DNA from: Amorphochlora amoebiformis
Taxonomy: Eukaryota > Cercozoa > Chlorarachniophyceae
Length of the DNA stretch: 64,000 nt
NCBI GenBank assembly: GCA_054601695.1
Contig: BAAHQB010000164.1
Coordinates: 248,001 to 312,000 of the forward strand
Reading direction: 5' to 3'
In this document: piece after piece, positions 1-38,069 of the stretch
How positions within the stretch are numbered: position 1 is the first letter of the stretch
Layout of the letters: every line of letters starts with the position of its first letter
Translations under genes and position numbers: made by a program
Notes under the pieces: model-generated
Seen by the model: only the letters and a program-made list of their open reading frames with translations
Database searches by the model: none
Told to the model about the DNA's origin: nothing

Positions 1-11
1 TATATATACAG

Positions 12-16490
<16,479 letters not shown>

Positions 16491-18560
16491 CTACAGTTGG
16501 TTCTGGTAGTTGACATCTTTGGGCTTGAAGCATCCGAGTTCCTTTTTCTTCATATACAGCGTGACGCCCGCTGCGGAGGCGCCGACGAAGAAGATGACCG
16601 CAAACGAGATTGCGATCTTGGCACCAGTAGACAGACCGTTGTTGTCATCTCCCTGCTCGACAATGATCTCGGCCTTCTGCGCTCGGTTGGAGAAGTTGTT
16701 GTTGCGCGAACTCATGTAGTAATAGGATCCCGGGTCGGCGTTACACTGCTTGAGGCCTTGTTCAGGGTCTTGCGGGAATCGGTTAGGCATCATGTTGAGC
16801 TTTCCACAATTCCTGTATTGATTCTGCTTGCCATCATCGTCCTCAATAGATCGATCGCAACGTGCTGGATCCTGGCCGCCCCACGCATAGAATATAGCTT
16901 CATCCTGGTTGAAGAAGTCGATACCCTCGTGGTATACGGGGTAGTTCTCCGTGCGCGAGTCCATCATGACGATGTTAGTGCGGTCCGAGTATTGCCATCC
17001 CTCGCCATTGTTCTGGTTCCTTGCGGCGTTGAAGTCCGAACCGTGGAACTGGATATGGACGTAATCACCCTCCGTGCAACGCAGCACTGACGGCACGAAG
17101 TCGTACTCAACAGACGGGTAGGCCTGGACGATGTTTCCGCGGCGTCCTCGAAGACCAAGATTGGTGATCGATCCGCCCACAGGTGCCTCTTTGACTTTGA
17201 AAACATACGAGCGGTCCTGGAAGGTGCGACCCGTTTGGTGCGTGTTAATCGCAAGGCCGAGCTTAAAGGCCTCGCCGGCTGCGATGTCGCGGTTGAAGAG
17301 GTTGACGAACGGACGGTTGTACAGGGGCACGGACGCAGCGGTGAGAAGATTATAGCACTCGGGTTTGTTGGTCGCAGTAATAGTGCTGTCGCAGTCTGGG
17401 TTGGTGTTTTCATTGGCGCCATCAGAACCATCGCAGTCAGTGCTAGTTTGCACGTAGGGGCAATTCTCTTTATGGCTGACGCCGGTTCCCAGCCCACAGC
17501 TTTTATCGTCGTAACGCGTGCCATCTTCGCGCTCCTTGTAGTTACACTCTGCGTTCGACTTGTCGGCGTACGCGTGCGAGTCATAGTCATTCGTAGACAT
17601 GTTGTAACGGAGGCGGACAACACACATCTTCCCTGCCATGTCTGGAGGGATGGTGAGTGTGTAATGGGGGGACTCTGGCTGGGATCCGGGCTCGGGGGTG
17701 ACGAAGTCTCCAGTGTTGGGATCAACCTATAAAAAATGCCACGTGAGATTTCCAGTCAAGGTTTCAGTAAGATAAAATTTGGGAACTGTTTTTTTTTTGC
17801 ACCTCATATGAATTGCCCAGGTGGTTGTCGCGATTGAAAGGGTGGTACAAACAGTCGGGAGCGTTGAGACCATGGCTCGAGTCCGTGACCCACTGGTATG
17901 TCTGGGAGCTGCAATCCGCTTCATTGATAGGACATCGGTTCTCGCTTGCTGGACAAATGCAGCGCCCGTAGGTGCGTACGTTTTGGGACTGAGTTTGGAA
18001 GAAGTCACAGTACGACGTATCAGACACGAGGATGGCTAGGTCCTTCCATGGCTGCTTGCGCCAGTAGGGATAGTAGTCACGCTCTTCGGGGCACTCGAGT
18101 CCACGGCGGTTGCCGTTAGGGTTCTGTCGCGTGTAGCGCGCAGTTTCGCCAGCAAGCTTCTGGTCGGCCAAGTAGAGTCCCTCGTTGCGCAGCGTCCTGG
18201 TGCATTGAATGTAGTGCAGGTGATTCTCATGCAGGCCGTACTCAATGAAGTTGTTGGTGCCATTGATGTATTGTTCGTTCAGCTCTTGGGCTGTGAGCCC
18301 ATTCTGCGGACTGCTGTTAGGGTTTGGAATCTGGTTTGTGCCCTCAGCGCCAGCCCTCACAAATTTGCGCGCGGCCCATGTCGTCCTGTTGTTACTCACG
18401 CACGGTGCAGGTGTGTTTTGGTTATTTTGACTAGAGTCGTAGCACTCATCAGAATTCGGGTACCCGTCGCGGAGGCCTACAAGTATTATTTCGATTAGGG
18501 TTTTGCATTGTACATAATATATATATGTATGTATATATATTATATTCAAGACGTAAGTAA

Positions 18561-18599
<39 letters not shown>

Positions 18600-18943
18600 T
18601 ATGTATACATATATATTATATTTAAATATATACTATCATATATAATATACACCATAAATAAGTTTGTAAATCGCAACGATGACTAACATTTTATGTATAT
18701 CGTAATAATAATAAATGACCTATTTTATCTAGGCGAACATACCAGGAAGAGTGTCATCGCACGCGTACTGGATGACAAGTTCGCAGTGGATATCGGGGTT
18801 ACCACCACAAGCGTGCTGGTTGGTCCACTCAACCCGCAGCTTGGATCCCACGTAGTAGGTGATCGGGTCGCCGACGCCTTTCCCTGTGGGGTCTCCGCGC
18901 CACTGGAATATGTTTCAGTATGGATATATGTAAATGTGACATG

Positions 18944-18995
<52 letters not shown>

Positions 18996-19054
18996 GTATA
19001 TATACATATATGTAAATATGTTACGTTCATACATATAAACTACATGTACATATT

Positions 19055-19089
<35 letters not shown>

Positions 19090-19117
19090 AAAATATATAT
19101 ATATATAATATGTGTGC

Positions 19118-19175
<58 letters not shown>

Positions 19176-19732
19176 ATACACATATACATATATATATTTA
19201 TATATACATATATGTGCGTGTATATATGTACATATGTGTAAATATAAATATATTTTGTACAAAAATTTTACTCATACCGCGTAGCCTCCCTTTCCATTGT
19301 TTTGTGAGTCAAACTGGAGGATGATAGAAAAAATCAATGTCAATACAACAAGTTCAACTAGGTACGTCTAAAAAGATGATCGAAGTTGTGCAACACAATC
19401 TAGACAAAACACGCACAATACACGCACACTAACGTACCAAAAGAAAAAGGAGTGTTATCAGATGTTCTCACCAGACGGTTTCCATTATTACGGTTATCTT
19501 TCCTCTCACGGTTACGGTTGTTGGACCCCTGCAACATAACAAGTAAGGAACATGTTGAATTAAAAGAAAAATACTGTCAATCTTCAATCGATTAGAATTA
19601 CATACAGATGTGCACGTCATGCGCATTACTAGTCATGTGTGATATTGTGTCTCTTCACACCGGAGGAGAGTGCATGTAGAGATCCGCCACGCATAGTGAC
19701 ACGCAGAGAGCCAGTAGGACAAGGACCCTCAT
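16491..19732 (-). CDS. Gene B: DD3-3 family secreted/type I membrane protein
   Basis: Six exons, in transcript order 19661-19732, 19472-19528, 19278-19313, 18743-18902, 17803-18476, 16491-17726 (stop TAG); every junction is GT-AG and in phase, giving 744 residues. Residues 1-16 form a signal peptide ([16 protein letters not shown]) followed by [13 protein letters not shown], then [36 protein letters not shown] and [18 protein letters not shown]. These match the ordered motifs of the DD3-3 family, first known as a cAMP-induced Dictyostelium transcript and found in many protists and some animals. The ectodomain is Cys-rich. A single membrane helix (about 701-724, [20 protein letters not shown]) precedes a short [12 protein letters not shown] tail. 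The molecular function of the family is not established. The start is unambiguous because the signal peptide begins at the first ATG of the first exon. The three first exons are only 24, 19 and 12 codons and sit in AT-rich introns. Confidence 0.95.
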
Positions 19733-19998
19733 CGAATCAAATCACCTGTGAAATAGGAATAGTAAGTTTGGCGAATGATATTCATAGAATAGAGCGAAAT
19801 AGACAAGAAGGACAGACAAAGTCTACGAACGAAAAGAGAAAGAGCAAGAAATGTAAGTCAAAGCAGAAAACGACACGCGAAAAAAGCACATCAACCATCC
19901 AATTCGGTCTCCCAGACCCCCCCACGAAAAAAGAAATTAGGCTTGTTCGCAGGATAATACAGAAATACTCCACAAAGCGAGGTTTTCTACACGGAGTT

Positions 19999-20016
19999 GG
20001 GGGGGGGGGGGGGGGG
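19999..20016 (+). repeat. Homopolymer run of 18 G
   Basis: Eighteen consecutive G residues lie about 270 bp upstream of the gene B start codon (C run on the gene's sense strand). Such a run could form G-quadruplex structures and is a likely place for length errors in assembly. Confidence 0.9.
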
Positions 20017-20209
20017 TAGAGAGGATGCTGACCGGCGCTGAGTCAATGGATTCGACGCTGGTTGGTTTCTGGATCGTTTGAAAGCCAAGCACGCGCGAAA
20101 CACGCCCCTACCCGCGCTGCCCGGAAGATTTAATTTTTCGGCGGGAAAAAACATCCCTTGAAACGCCACGAACAGTAGGCTTTTCAGGCGATTTCACCTT
20201 TGATAACTT

Positions 20210-20482
20210 TTATACATCAAGAGGAAAAATAAATGAATATATCGGCCGATATATTATACACATCTTCGAATGTGCTGCTAAGTCTACTGTTTCCCGGCAA
20301 CGTGTGCGCGCCGCACGCCTGCGCTCGTGCGTGTGTCGTATGGGATGTGCCCGCCGCTGTCGAGACGCTCCATCTCCTCCAGGGCCTCTCTTCGGACATA
20401 CATCGTCCTCCGGATTAAATATAATTAGCACGGTGGTCGGTGCGTGAGACTGTTCTTTCCCAGCGAAATCATCAAAATTCAA
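20210..20482 (-). CDS. Doubtful 90-codon open frame
   Basis: A minus-strand frame with an ATG (MNFDDFAGKEQSHAP...) lies in non-repetitive DNA between genes B and C. It is rich in Arg and His in its second half (RAHPIRHTHERRRA) and runs into AT-rich sequence. No family is recognised, there is no clear donor or acceptor, and the opposite strand is also partly open. I record it because it is one of the few non-repetitive frames not explained by the seven genes, but it is more likely noncoding upstream sequence. Confidence 0.15.
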   Translation of the reverse strand: MNFDDFAGKEQSHAPTTVLIIFNPEDDVCPKRGPGGDGASRQRRAHPIRHTHERRRAARTRCRETVDLAAHSKMCIIYRPIYSFIFPLDV

Positions 20483-20940
20483 CTCCCCACGGACACCCCG
20501 GACAGGACCTTTCGCACTCCACGAACGCCAGGTCCGCCCTTCAACCTCAGCGGTTCCTCGGGGCTACCCATCCGACTCAGCTCCCCTGAGCCTTAGGCTT
20601 TTCGGGTCAGGGGGATTGATTGCTTACTTCCACGACAGTGCTAGTTTTTGGTAATTATACGCCCGTGCTGGGTCGATATACCGCGGTGAACCGGGTGGTA
20701 TTAAATCCATTCTGTAGGCATATCAATGCGTGTGAACCCAACGGCAGGCCTTGGTATCGCTCACAGCGCGGGCGAAAATGAATCACGGTTTTATATATGT
20801 TCCAGCATACTCAATATCTCCTTGGGTCGTTAGCGAGGATTATACCATTGAGCTTAAGAATCTGAAGGGATATTAAGACACCGTATTCAGTCATTAGTAT
20901 TTCTTGCATCAGCTCGCGTTGGTGGGTTCAGGTGGTCGCA

Positions 20941-21000
20941 TTTGCACGAACTACAAGGCGACCGCTGCACCCCAGCTCTAACCAACTGCGCGAAGGACGC
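20941..21000 (-). ncRNA. tRNA-like segment (tRNA-derived SINE head or tRNA pseudogene)
   Basis: Read on the minus strand from 21000, the sequence GCGCAGTTGGTTAGAGC is an almost perfect RNA polymerase III A box with the D-loop of a tRNA. About 40 bases on, GTAGTTCGTGCAA is a degenerate B box/T-loop at the right spacing. The acceptor and anticodon stems do not pair convincingly, so it is not a functional tRNA by eye. The tRNA-like head followed by unrelated sequence (to about 20840) suggests a SINE. A second copy would settle this, and I see none in the window. Confidence 0.4.
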
Positions 21001-21211
21001 ATCTCCTAGCTCGTAGTGCGCTCCCAAAATAGTTCCTAAGATCCTTCGTCTGGTTTAGCTTGAGAACCTGCCTAAAACGTATTGTGGAGACTCTGGAATT
21101 AATTATGGTAAGACCTGTGGCATGTGTATGTAGTGAGATACATGTACATATGATGTGTGTAAATGTATATGTATGTATGTATGTATGTGTGTGTATATAT
21201 ACATATATATG

Positions 21212-21252
<41 letters not shown>

Positions 21253-21296
21253 GTATATGTATATATAGATTTAATGTATATATATCTTCATATTCA

Positions 21297-21340
<44 letters not shown>

Positions 21341-21522
21341 GTATATATAATGTATATATATGGTATTTATACATCTATATATATATATGTATACATATTA
21401 TATATATATATATATATATGTATGTATATATATATAATACATATATATTATGTATATATATATATATATATATATTTGTTCATTTATTGCATATGAATTA
21501 TTACATACATAATACATATAAA

Positions 21523-21562
<40 letters not shown>

Positions 21563-21563
21563 C

Positions 21564-21606
<43 letters not shown>

Positions 21607-21809
21607 TGTTTATATTTACACACAATATATAAATATATATATGTGTGTATACATACATATTAATGTATATACATATGCATAATGTACATTCAATCATTAC
21701 TTTTACCTTCTACGTAACACATATATACATAGGATACATACATATATACATATATAATATATATATATATATATAACAGTTTGGATCTCCCCTCATACCC
21801 ATCTTAATA

Positions 21810-29194
<7,385 letters not shown>

Positions 29195-30078
29195 ACTTGT
29201 CCGATTCCACATCCGCAGAATAATTCTACGTGCATGCGCAAAGCGGCTGTTGATTGGCCCGAGTTTTCATTTAAAACGAGCAGAGTAAAACTTGTGATCA
29301 CTGTGACACTACTGATGCCGTGCGCACATACTAGACATACTAGACATATTCACATATATTCTCTAGATACGAGTGAGAGATCTTTGCGTAATCTACTACG
29401 ATTATTACAACCTAACTAGTACAATCTAAATATGTACTTGATAAATGTTGCCTTAGCCAAAACAGGGGGTTACTACTGGTCCTAGGGTAAGGGGGGAGAG
29501 AAATTAGAAATACTACACTCTCTTGTACGTCAATATACTATACAGCTCTGATTCAGCCTCTGAACGTCAATACACTATACAACTCTGATTCAGCCTCTAA
29601 ATGCCTCGGAACAGTTAACACTCAAACGGCGGCCCGACCCGACCCGCGGACTCTTGTCTCATTCTGTCTCCATAAAATTTACACTGTTTCTCGAACTCAG
29701 TTGAGACGTCTGAGCTGGAAATGACATTCATCAGCCAAAAAAGCACTGCATTTTGTGACATGCCAAACCACCCCCCCCCCCACATCTAGTCCATGTGGAA
29801 AGTTCCCCTGGGCTTCCCCCGCGTATTTTTTGATTTTAATAAAATGTGTGGGGTAGTTTGTGCTAGTAGAAGAAATTTTGAGTCCTGAGAGAAAGAATTA
29901 TATGCGATATGGGGTCTCGACAGTAGGGTGGTCATCAGAAGACGGTTTGAGACTCTCAGCCGAAATGATAATTCGCTGATACATTGACAGCCCATTCGTC
30001 ACCCTGAGTGACACTGCGCCCAGGCGCATTTTATGATAACCCGAATTTTAATTCATCTTTATTTTAATTCCGCGCACG
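29195..30078. other. Intergenic region between genes C and D
   Basis: Non-repetitive, TA-poor DNA, presumably holding the 3' flank of C and the promoter of D. A roughly 52-bp unit is duplicated at about 29526-29603 (core CTATACAGCTCTGATTCAGC). There is a run of ten C residues at 29771-29780. A minus-strand frame at 29786-29995 has no start context or family match. No promoter element is recognisable. Confidence 0.5.
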
Positions 30079-31036
30079 ATGCATCATGCTGAGTGTGAGA
30101 GGGGCACTGAATTAGTGTCCAGCTGTGGAAATAGCTTGGAAGCCAAAAGTTCGACGGGTGAAAAGAATTCTCTGCAATATGGCGATCCAAATTTCACGGA
30201 AGCTGGAAGATATCGCGATATAGGAAGTGCACAGTCCATAAAGATGAAACACGCTTTCTCGCCCCCGAACGATGGTACCGACCTTACATGAGTCTTGTGA
30301 TGTGCTAAATATACCAGAGATCTGAAAATTGATAGATATACCTTTATATCTGAGTGTGAGCAACTGGTTCAACCAGTATACTCGACTGATAAAAATCCTT
30401 GAGATTTGAACCAAATCCATTCCTTACCAGGTTCTCAATTACCGAACTCGAACCTGGATACTGACAACTTCCCCAACAGTTCCATCGCGACATTCAATCA
30501 TAAACCTCTCTCTTGTTCACATCCCGACGAGAAGGCAGACCACGCTGCTGTAGAGACTGTTGCTCTTGAAGGGCAACCAGGAACGTCATCAAGAACGATC
30601 CAAGCCACATCGATAGGAGCCCTTCATCTCCAGCTCTCCCCGCCTGTGCTTCATAGTCTTCCATCAGCTCCCCAGCGACGTTCCCAGAGAGTCCGGAAGC
30701 CCAACCATCCTCTTAACATCGGGCCGGAGAGGGCACCGACGGCGAGGAAGAGTGAGAATCACAGGAAGCGGAAGGAGAATCAGGATGGATCTTCCAGTGG
30801 ATCTGACGGGCCTGTGCGCAGGTCGAAGTACATTGGACTCAAGAATCAGGGCGCGACGTGTTATATCAACTGTTTGGTACAGAGTCTGTTCCATTTGCCC
30901 AAGTTCAAGGAGCTTGTTGATGGTCTGGAGGTGGGTTTATTTTTGGCGGCTCTCTTTTTTTTTTCAATTTTTCCAATATTCACACACACGCATGTAATCT
31001 ACGTATTTGTATACACATATGCAGATATATTATCTA

Positions 31037-31071
<35 letters not shown>

Positions 31072-31116
31072 AATAATATATATATATATATATATAAATA
31101 TATTTATATATATATA

Positions 31117-31151
<35 letters not shown>

Positions 31152-31489
31152 TATATACGTATATATGTGTGTACCCTTTGTTGTGTAAACAGTACAAGGA
31201 CCGTTCTCAATCACAGACTTCCATTGCGTTACAGAAAGTGAGATATATCTATATATCTCTTCTATCTCTCTCACTCATCCATATTGTTCTCCGCTCCCTC
31301 AATATCTTTTTTTCTCTCCCTCTCTTCTCTCTCTCTCTACCTCTGTGGAATTAATTCTACTTCCTGACTTCAACTGCATTTCCTCCTTTCTGCTCTCTCC
31401 GCTCCCCCTACCCTTCTCTACTTTACCTTATACCTTTTATCCATGTCTCCTCCCCTGCGTCTATGAACTAAATGGGATATATGTTTGTA

Positions 31490-31534
<45 letters not shown>

Positions 31535-31594
31535 GTTGGTATATATATTATATATGCATAGCATGTATTTACCATTTACACATATTTATACATG

Positions 31595-31628
<34 letters not shown>

Positions 31629-31858
31629 ATATATACATAAATATGTATTTATATGTATATTTACGTACGTTTTTTTCTGTATACCCACATAACATAATAA
31701 ACACACGCATGTATACATCTATTTATATGTGTGTATATAAATGTGTATGTAATACATGTGTTGGTATATTATGTATATTATGCTGTATTGGTATACATAA
31801 AAATGTAAGTACAAATATATATAAATATGAATATATATCTATATATATATATATAAGC

Positions 31859-31908
<50 letters not shown>

Positions 31909-31944
31909 TATGTAAATATGTATATATCTATATACTATGAAAAC

Positions 31945-31975
<31 letters not shown>

Positions 31976-32329
31976 TATATATATATATATATATACATGT
32001 ATTATATACATCACACAAATGAACATTAAGGTGTTCCGAGGCTTACTCACCGGCGTGAAGCCCATCTCAACGAAAATTCTTACTCGAGCGCTCGGCCTCG
32101 AGGCGCGAAATTATTTTATTTTTTTCTCTCTCCATCTCTCCATCTATTTCTTTCTTTCTCTTTCCCTCCATCTTTCTCTCCCTATTCTCTCCTCCCCCAT
32201 CTCTCTCTCTCTCTCTCTACTCTCCTCCATTTCCTCATACGGTTCCTCCCTCTTTGCTGCATTCTCTCTCCGTCTGTCTCTACGTCTTACATTTCTTCTC
32301 TCTCTCTCTCTCCCCCCTCCTCTCTCTCC

Positions 32330-32366
<37 letters not shown>

Positions 32367-32437
32367 TCTCTCTCTCTCCCTCTCTCTCTCTCCCTCTCTC
32401 TCTCTCCCTCTCTCTCTCTCCCTCTCTCTCTCTCTCC

Positions 32438-32493
<56 letters not shown>

Positions 32494-32607
32494 CCTCTCT
32501 CTCCCTCTCACTCTCTTTCTCTCTCTCTCTCTCTCCCTCTCTCTCTCCCTCTCTCTCCCTCTCTCTCTCTCCCTCTCTCTCTCTCTCCCTCTCTCTCTCT
32601 CCCTCTC

Positions 32608-32649
<42 letters not shown>

Positions 32650-33045
32650 TCCCTCTCTCTTTCTCTCTCTCTCTCTCCCCCTCTCTCTCTCTACCTCTCT
32701 CTCCCTCTCTCTCTCTCTTTCTCTCTCTCTCTCCCTCTCTCTCCTCCTCCTCATGTCTCCCCTCCCTCTTCCCCCTGAGGTTCTATCCCTCCACACCTTT
32801 CGATAGATGCGCAGATAGTTTGCTGCTGACATATAAGTGGAAAATTCTAGGCCGACGTGAACGTTCAGCAAGATGTGCAGGAGTACCTAGGGATGGTTTT
32901 GGCCAAGTAAGGATGGGATGTGTAGCTAATTTAGGATAGGGCCGAAACCGGCTGGGGTAGTATGTAGAGGGCTGTTTGGGGTTTGGGTAAGGTATGTGTG
33001 TATGTACATGGATGCAGTATGTGTGTGTATATATATGTATATGTG

Positions 33046-33098
<53 letters not shown>

Positions 33099-33147
33099 AT
33101 ATATATATATATGTAATATATATCTATATATATATTATATATATACC

Positions 33148-33198
<51 letters not shown>

Positions 33199-33612
33199 TA
33201 TATATATATATGTATGTATATATATATATATATATTATACATATAGATATATTATATATATATATATATATACATACATACATACATAATATATATACAT
33301 ATCTGTATTCACATACACATCTTATACATACACGTATACGTGTATTGTATATATGTACATGTATACGTACATCCACATACCCAAATATACAGAATTCCTT
33401 ATATATCATATACAAAATTTCCTTATATATACGAAATTTCCTTATATACCTCAGCCTAGAGTCAGAGGTCGAGGGCACACCGGCTGCTGACATGATGAAA
33501 AGCATATTCTATGGCCGTGTGGAAAAACTCATCAGATGGTACAATCTATCTCTCTTTCTCTCTCCCTATCCCTCGCCTCTCTCTCTCTCTCTCCCCTCTC
33601 TCTCTCTCTGTC

Positions 33613-33654
<42 letters not shown>

Positions 33655-34523
33655 CCTTTCTTCCCCTTTCTTCTCTCTCAATCTACCTACCTGTGTTTTT
33701 TCTTGTAGCTTGAGGTTAGAGCATGAAGTCTCAAAAGAGGAAGGATGCGCGCAACTCTCGCTCGTGGTTAAGGGATGTAGAGGTGAGATCTCTCTCTCTC
33801 TCTCTTTCCTCTCTCTTTTTTGCCTCTCTTTTCGTTGTTTGCTTTCTCTCTCTTTCCTCTTTCTTTTTTTGTCTCTCTTTTCGTTGTTTGCTTTCTCTCT
33901 TTTTTCGTTGTTTGCTTTCTCTCTCTCTCTCTCTTTCCCCTCTCTTTTTTTGCCTCTCTTTTCGTTGTTTGCTTTCTCTCTCTCTCCTCTCTTTCCTCTC
34001 TCTTATTTTGCCTCTCTTTTCGTTGTTGGCTTTCTCTCTCTCTCTCTTTCCTCTCTCTCTTTTTGCCTCTCTTTTCGTTGTTGGCTTTCTCTCTCTCTCT
34101 CTTTCCTCTCTCTCTTTTTGCCTCTCTTTTCGTTGTTGGCTTTCTCTCTCTCTCTTTTCTCTCTCTCTTTTTGCCTCTCTTTTCGTTGTTGGCTTTCTCT
34201 CTCTCTCTTTTCTCTCTCTCTTTTTGCCTCTCTTTTCGTTGTTGGCTTTCTCTCTCTCTCTTTCCTCTCTCTCTTTTTGCCTCTCTTTTCGTTGTTGGCT
34301 TTCTCTCTCTCTCTCTTTCCTCTCTCTCTTTTTGCCTCTCTTTTCGTTGTTGGCTTTCTCTCTCTCTCTCTTTTTTTTTTCGGCTCACTTTCTTCTGGTT
34401 GTTTGGTTTTCTTCTCTTTTTTTTTTTTTTCATCTTTCTTATGTGTCGTCTTTTGCTCTTGTAGTCAATGCGTGCATGTCGAGGAGATATCTCCTCTCTC
34501 TCTCTCTCTTATATACCTACATT

Positions 34524-34581
<58 letters not shown>

Positions 34582-34723
34582 GTATGGATATGTATGTATA
34601 TATATATATATATATATATTTGTAAATGTAATATCAGACCTTCGAGAATCTCTGGAGCAATATTTCCGACCTGAGACGCTCACAGGAGATAACCAGTATA
34701 CATATGAATTAAAATATATACTT

Positions 34724-34763
<40 letters not shown>

Positions 34764-34883
34764 ACATCGAATGTGAGAGAGAGTGATATATGTGTACATA
34801 TATATATATATATATTATATATATATATATATATATAATATGTATATACACGTATTTATAAATATATATATAAAAATATATGC

Positions 34884-34915
<32 letters not shown>

Positions 34916-34981
34916 TATATATACGGCAGACGCATTTAATGTTTTAGATATAGGGTCGAGGGTCATGGACTACAGGATGTC

Positions 34982-35017
<36 letters not shown>

Positions 35018-35142
35018 TAAATATGTATATATATATGTATATATATATATATACATACGGCAGACGCATTTAATGTTTTAGATGTAGGGTCGAGGGTCAT
35101 GGACTACAGGATGTCTATGTATATGTGTATGTATATATATAG

Positions 35143-35177
<35 letters not shown>

Positions 35178-35294
35178 TACATACTGCAGACGCATTTAAT
35201 GTTTTAGATATAGGGTCGAGGGTCATGGACTACAGGATGTCGCGAAGCAATATAGATTCTTAAGATTACCACCGGTTAGTTACCATGGATAGTG

Positions 35295-35364
<70 letters not shown>

Positions 35365-35384
35365 TGTATATATAATATATAATA

Positions 35385-35416
<32 letters not shown>

Positions 35417-35546
35417 TATATATATTAATATGCAATATATAATACTACTTATAAATATGTATTTACATACATACATATACATACACATATATATATACAT
35501 ATATACATATATATATGTATATGTATGTTTATGTAGATATATACAA

Positions 35547-35588
<42 letters not shown>

Positions 35589-35697
35589 TTATATAATGTT
35601 TGTGTGGATAGATGTATACATACATATGTAGACATATACCCAAACCAATCCAAATCAACCCTACAACATATTTATTTCCTGCATGTATATTACACAA

Positions 35698-35737
<40 letters not shown>

Positions 35738-35822
35738 GTTTTTATATATATATATATATTATATATATATATATATATATATTACACAAATACATACATA
35801 TATATATATATATATATACATG

Positions 35823-35853
<31 letters not shown>

Positions 35854-35960
35854 GTATATTATGTATATATATATATATATATATGCCCAAAACCAGCCCT
35901 AAAAAAGCTAAAGGCAGGGTAAATATTCTATATACATACACACAGATATACATAAATACA

Positions 35961-36009
<49 letters not shown>

Positions 36010-36121
36010 CATATATATACCCAACGTAGACTATATTGTATGTAATATGCATACACATGTAAACTCATCTACGTACATCTATGTTTCATTCAATGATTGC
36101 TAATGATATATATATATATAT

Positions 36122-36158
<37 letters not shown>

Positions 36159-36431
36159 ATATAGATATACATATATATATATGTAATAACAATACTCACA
36201 TCAGGTCCTAACCCTCTGTCTCCGACGTTTCGAATACAACCGCAAAACCAGCGCCGTGTCTAAGGTTTGATTATTAAGTATATAATAGTCTTTTGAGTCT
36301 CCAAAAGTATAAAAGAGACTTTGAGCAGGTTATGAAATATTTCTCATAACCTGCTAAATAGCCTGTAATATAACCCTCTAAATTATCGGCTAAGCGAAAC
36401 TTGGCTGTGAGTGTCTACTCTATAATAGTAT

Positions 36432-36462
<31 letters not shown>

Positions 36463-37023
36463 GTGTATATGTATGTATATAATGTATATATTCATATAAG
36501 GATATCTCACCACCTCTATTATTAACACTCTCCAGCAGTCTTTTTGGCCTTTCTTTCTTATCTTTTTTTTCGCGTTTTTTATTTGCCGAATACTATCTTT
36601 TGATCATTTTTCGTCATCCTATGGTATCCTTTTTTTTTCCAAGTTTCATTTTATCGAATGGTTTTCGTTTCGTATCGGATTTATATTGTACTTGTGTTTT
36701 TTATCTGTATATATATATATATTAATATATATATATATATATATTTATATACGTATATATATATATATATAATACATATATATATATGTTCATGAATATG
36801 TATGGATATACGTATGTATTTATATTTATATAATATATATGTATGTATATATATATATATGTATGTATCATACATGTATGCATGTGTGTATATAATGTAT
36901 GTTTGATACATATATATATATATATATATATATTGGACCTGATGTCATGGAGGGCACACGCATTTATTACTAAACATATATTTACATAGTATAGTACATA
37001 TATTATATGAATATGTATATATC

Positions 37024-37065
<42 letters not shown>

Positions 37066-37156
37066 ATATATATATTGTATTATAATATATACTATATAAT
37101 TTGTGGATCTGGTATCATGGAGGACACAACCATTTATTACTATATTATATAATATT

Positions 37157-37193
<37 letters not shown>

Positions 37194-37465
37194 GTATGTA
37201 TACATAAGCACATATTTAAGCATTCATAGAAACACACACACACACATATAATATATATATATATACAATTCATCCCCATACCCTCCATAAAATTAGGTTC
37301 ACCAATGGTTCGAGTTCCCAACATGCATCGACCTCAGCCGCTTTCTCCACTCCACTAGCCCCCAGGATACCAAACCCTCAACCATCGAGGAACAAACACA
37401 GAATACACGCGTAGGTACTTACCGTGAGATTCGAGTTCAAGGGCCCCGAGTGAGATGTTAGGGTT

Positions 37466-37508
<43 letters not shown>

Positions 37509-37534
37509 TATATATATATATATACATATATGTA

Positions 37535-37580
<46 letters not shown>

Positions 37581-37846
37581 TATATATATATACATTATAA
37601 ACATATATACATGTAATACATGTAGCCAGCAATCGCAAGTGGGTTATGTGGCTTGGTTCATTAGGCATTAGGGTTGGAAAGCTGAGTTTGGATTTAATGA
37701 GTTAATTTATCGGCTCAGATGAGAAGAATAGGGGAACTGATGGTGGGGGTCAGGCTGGAGGGCCTCCAGACTCGTTGTATTTGCTGCATAGCGTCTTTGT
37801 GCATTCGGTAATTGTTTGGGAGATTTTGTGTATGGATATGTGGAAA

Positions 37847-37910
<64 letters not shown>

Positions 37911-38017
37911 GCTTACCATGTGTGTGTATGTAGACTATATGTATGTATGTGTGTATATATATGTGTGCATTTATAGATAATATTGTGTAGATTTATATAT
38001 TTGTATTATTATGTGAC

Positions 38018-38069
<52 letters not shown>

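Larger units (their letters stand above)
19733..21779. other. Intergenic region between genes B and C
   Basis: Gene B (minus) and gene C (plus) diverge here, so both promoters should lie in this interval. It is the longest stretch of balanced-composition, non-TA sequence in the window (19733-21180), and includes an 18-base G run at 19999-20016, a GC-rich block at 20280-20420 and the tRNA-like segment at 20941-21000. From 21180 it becomes (TA)n. I recognise no core promoter motif. Confidence 0.5.

Noticed and set aside
32019-32939. 306-codon + frame running from a USP7-like exon through a CT tract
   Set aside because: Only 32031-32102 and 32851-32906 are supported by the USP7 match; the rest is intronic repeat that happens to stay open.
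33536-34786. 416-codon Leu/Phe/Ser + frame, the longest in the window
   Set aside because: A minisatellite intron between deubiquitinase exons; real exons at 33709-33782 and 34638-34695 lie partly in this frame by chance.
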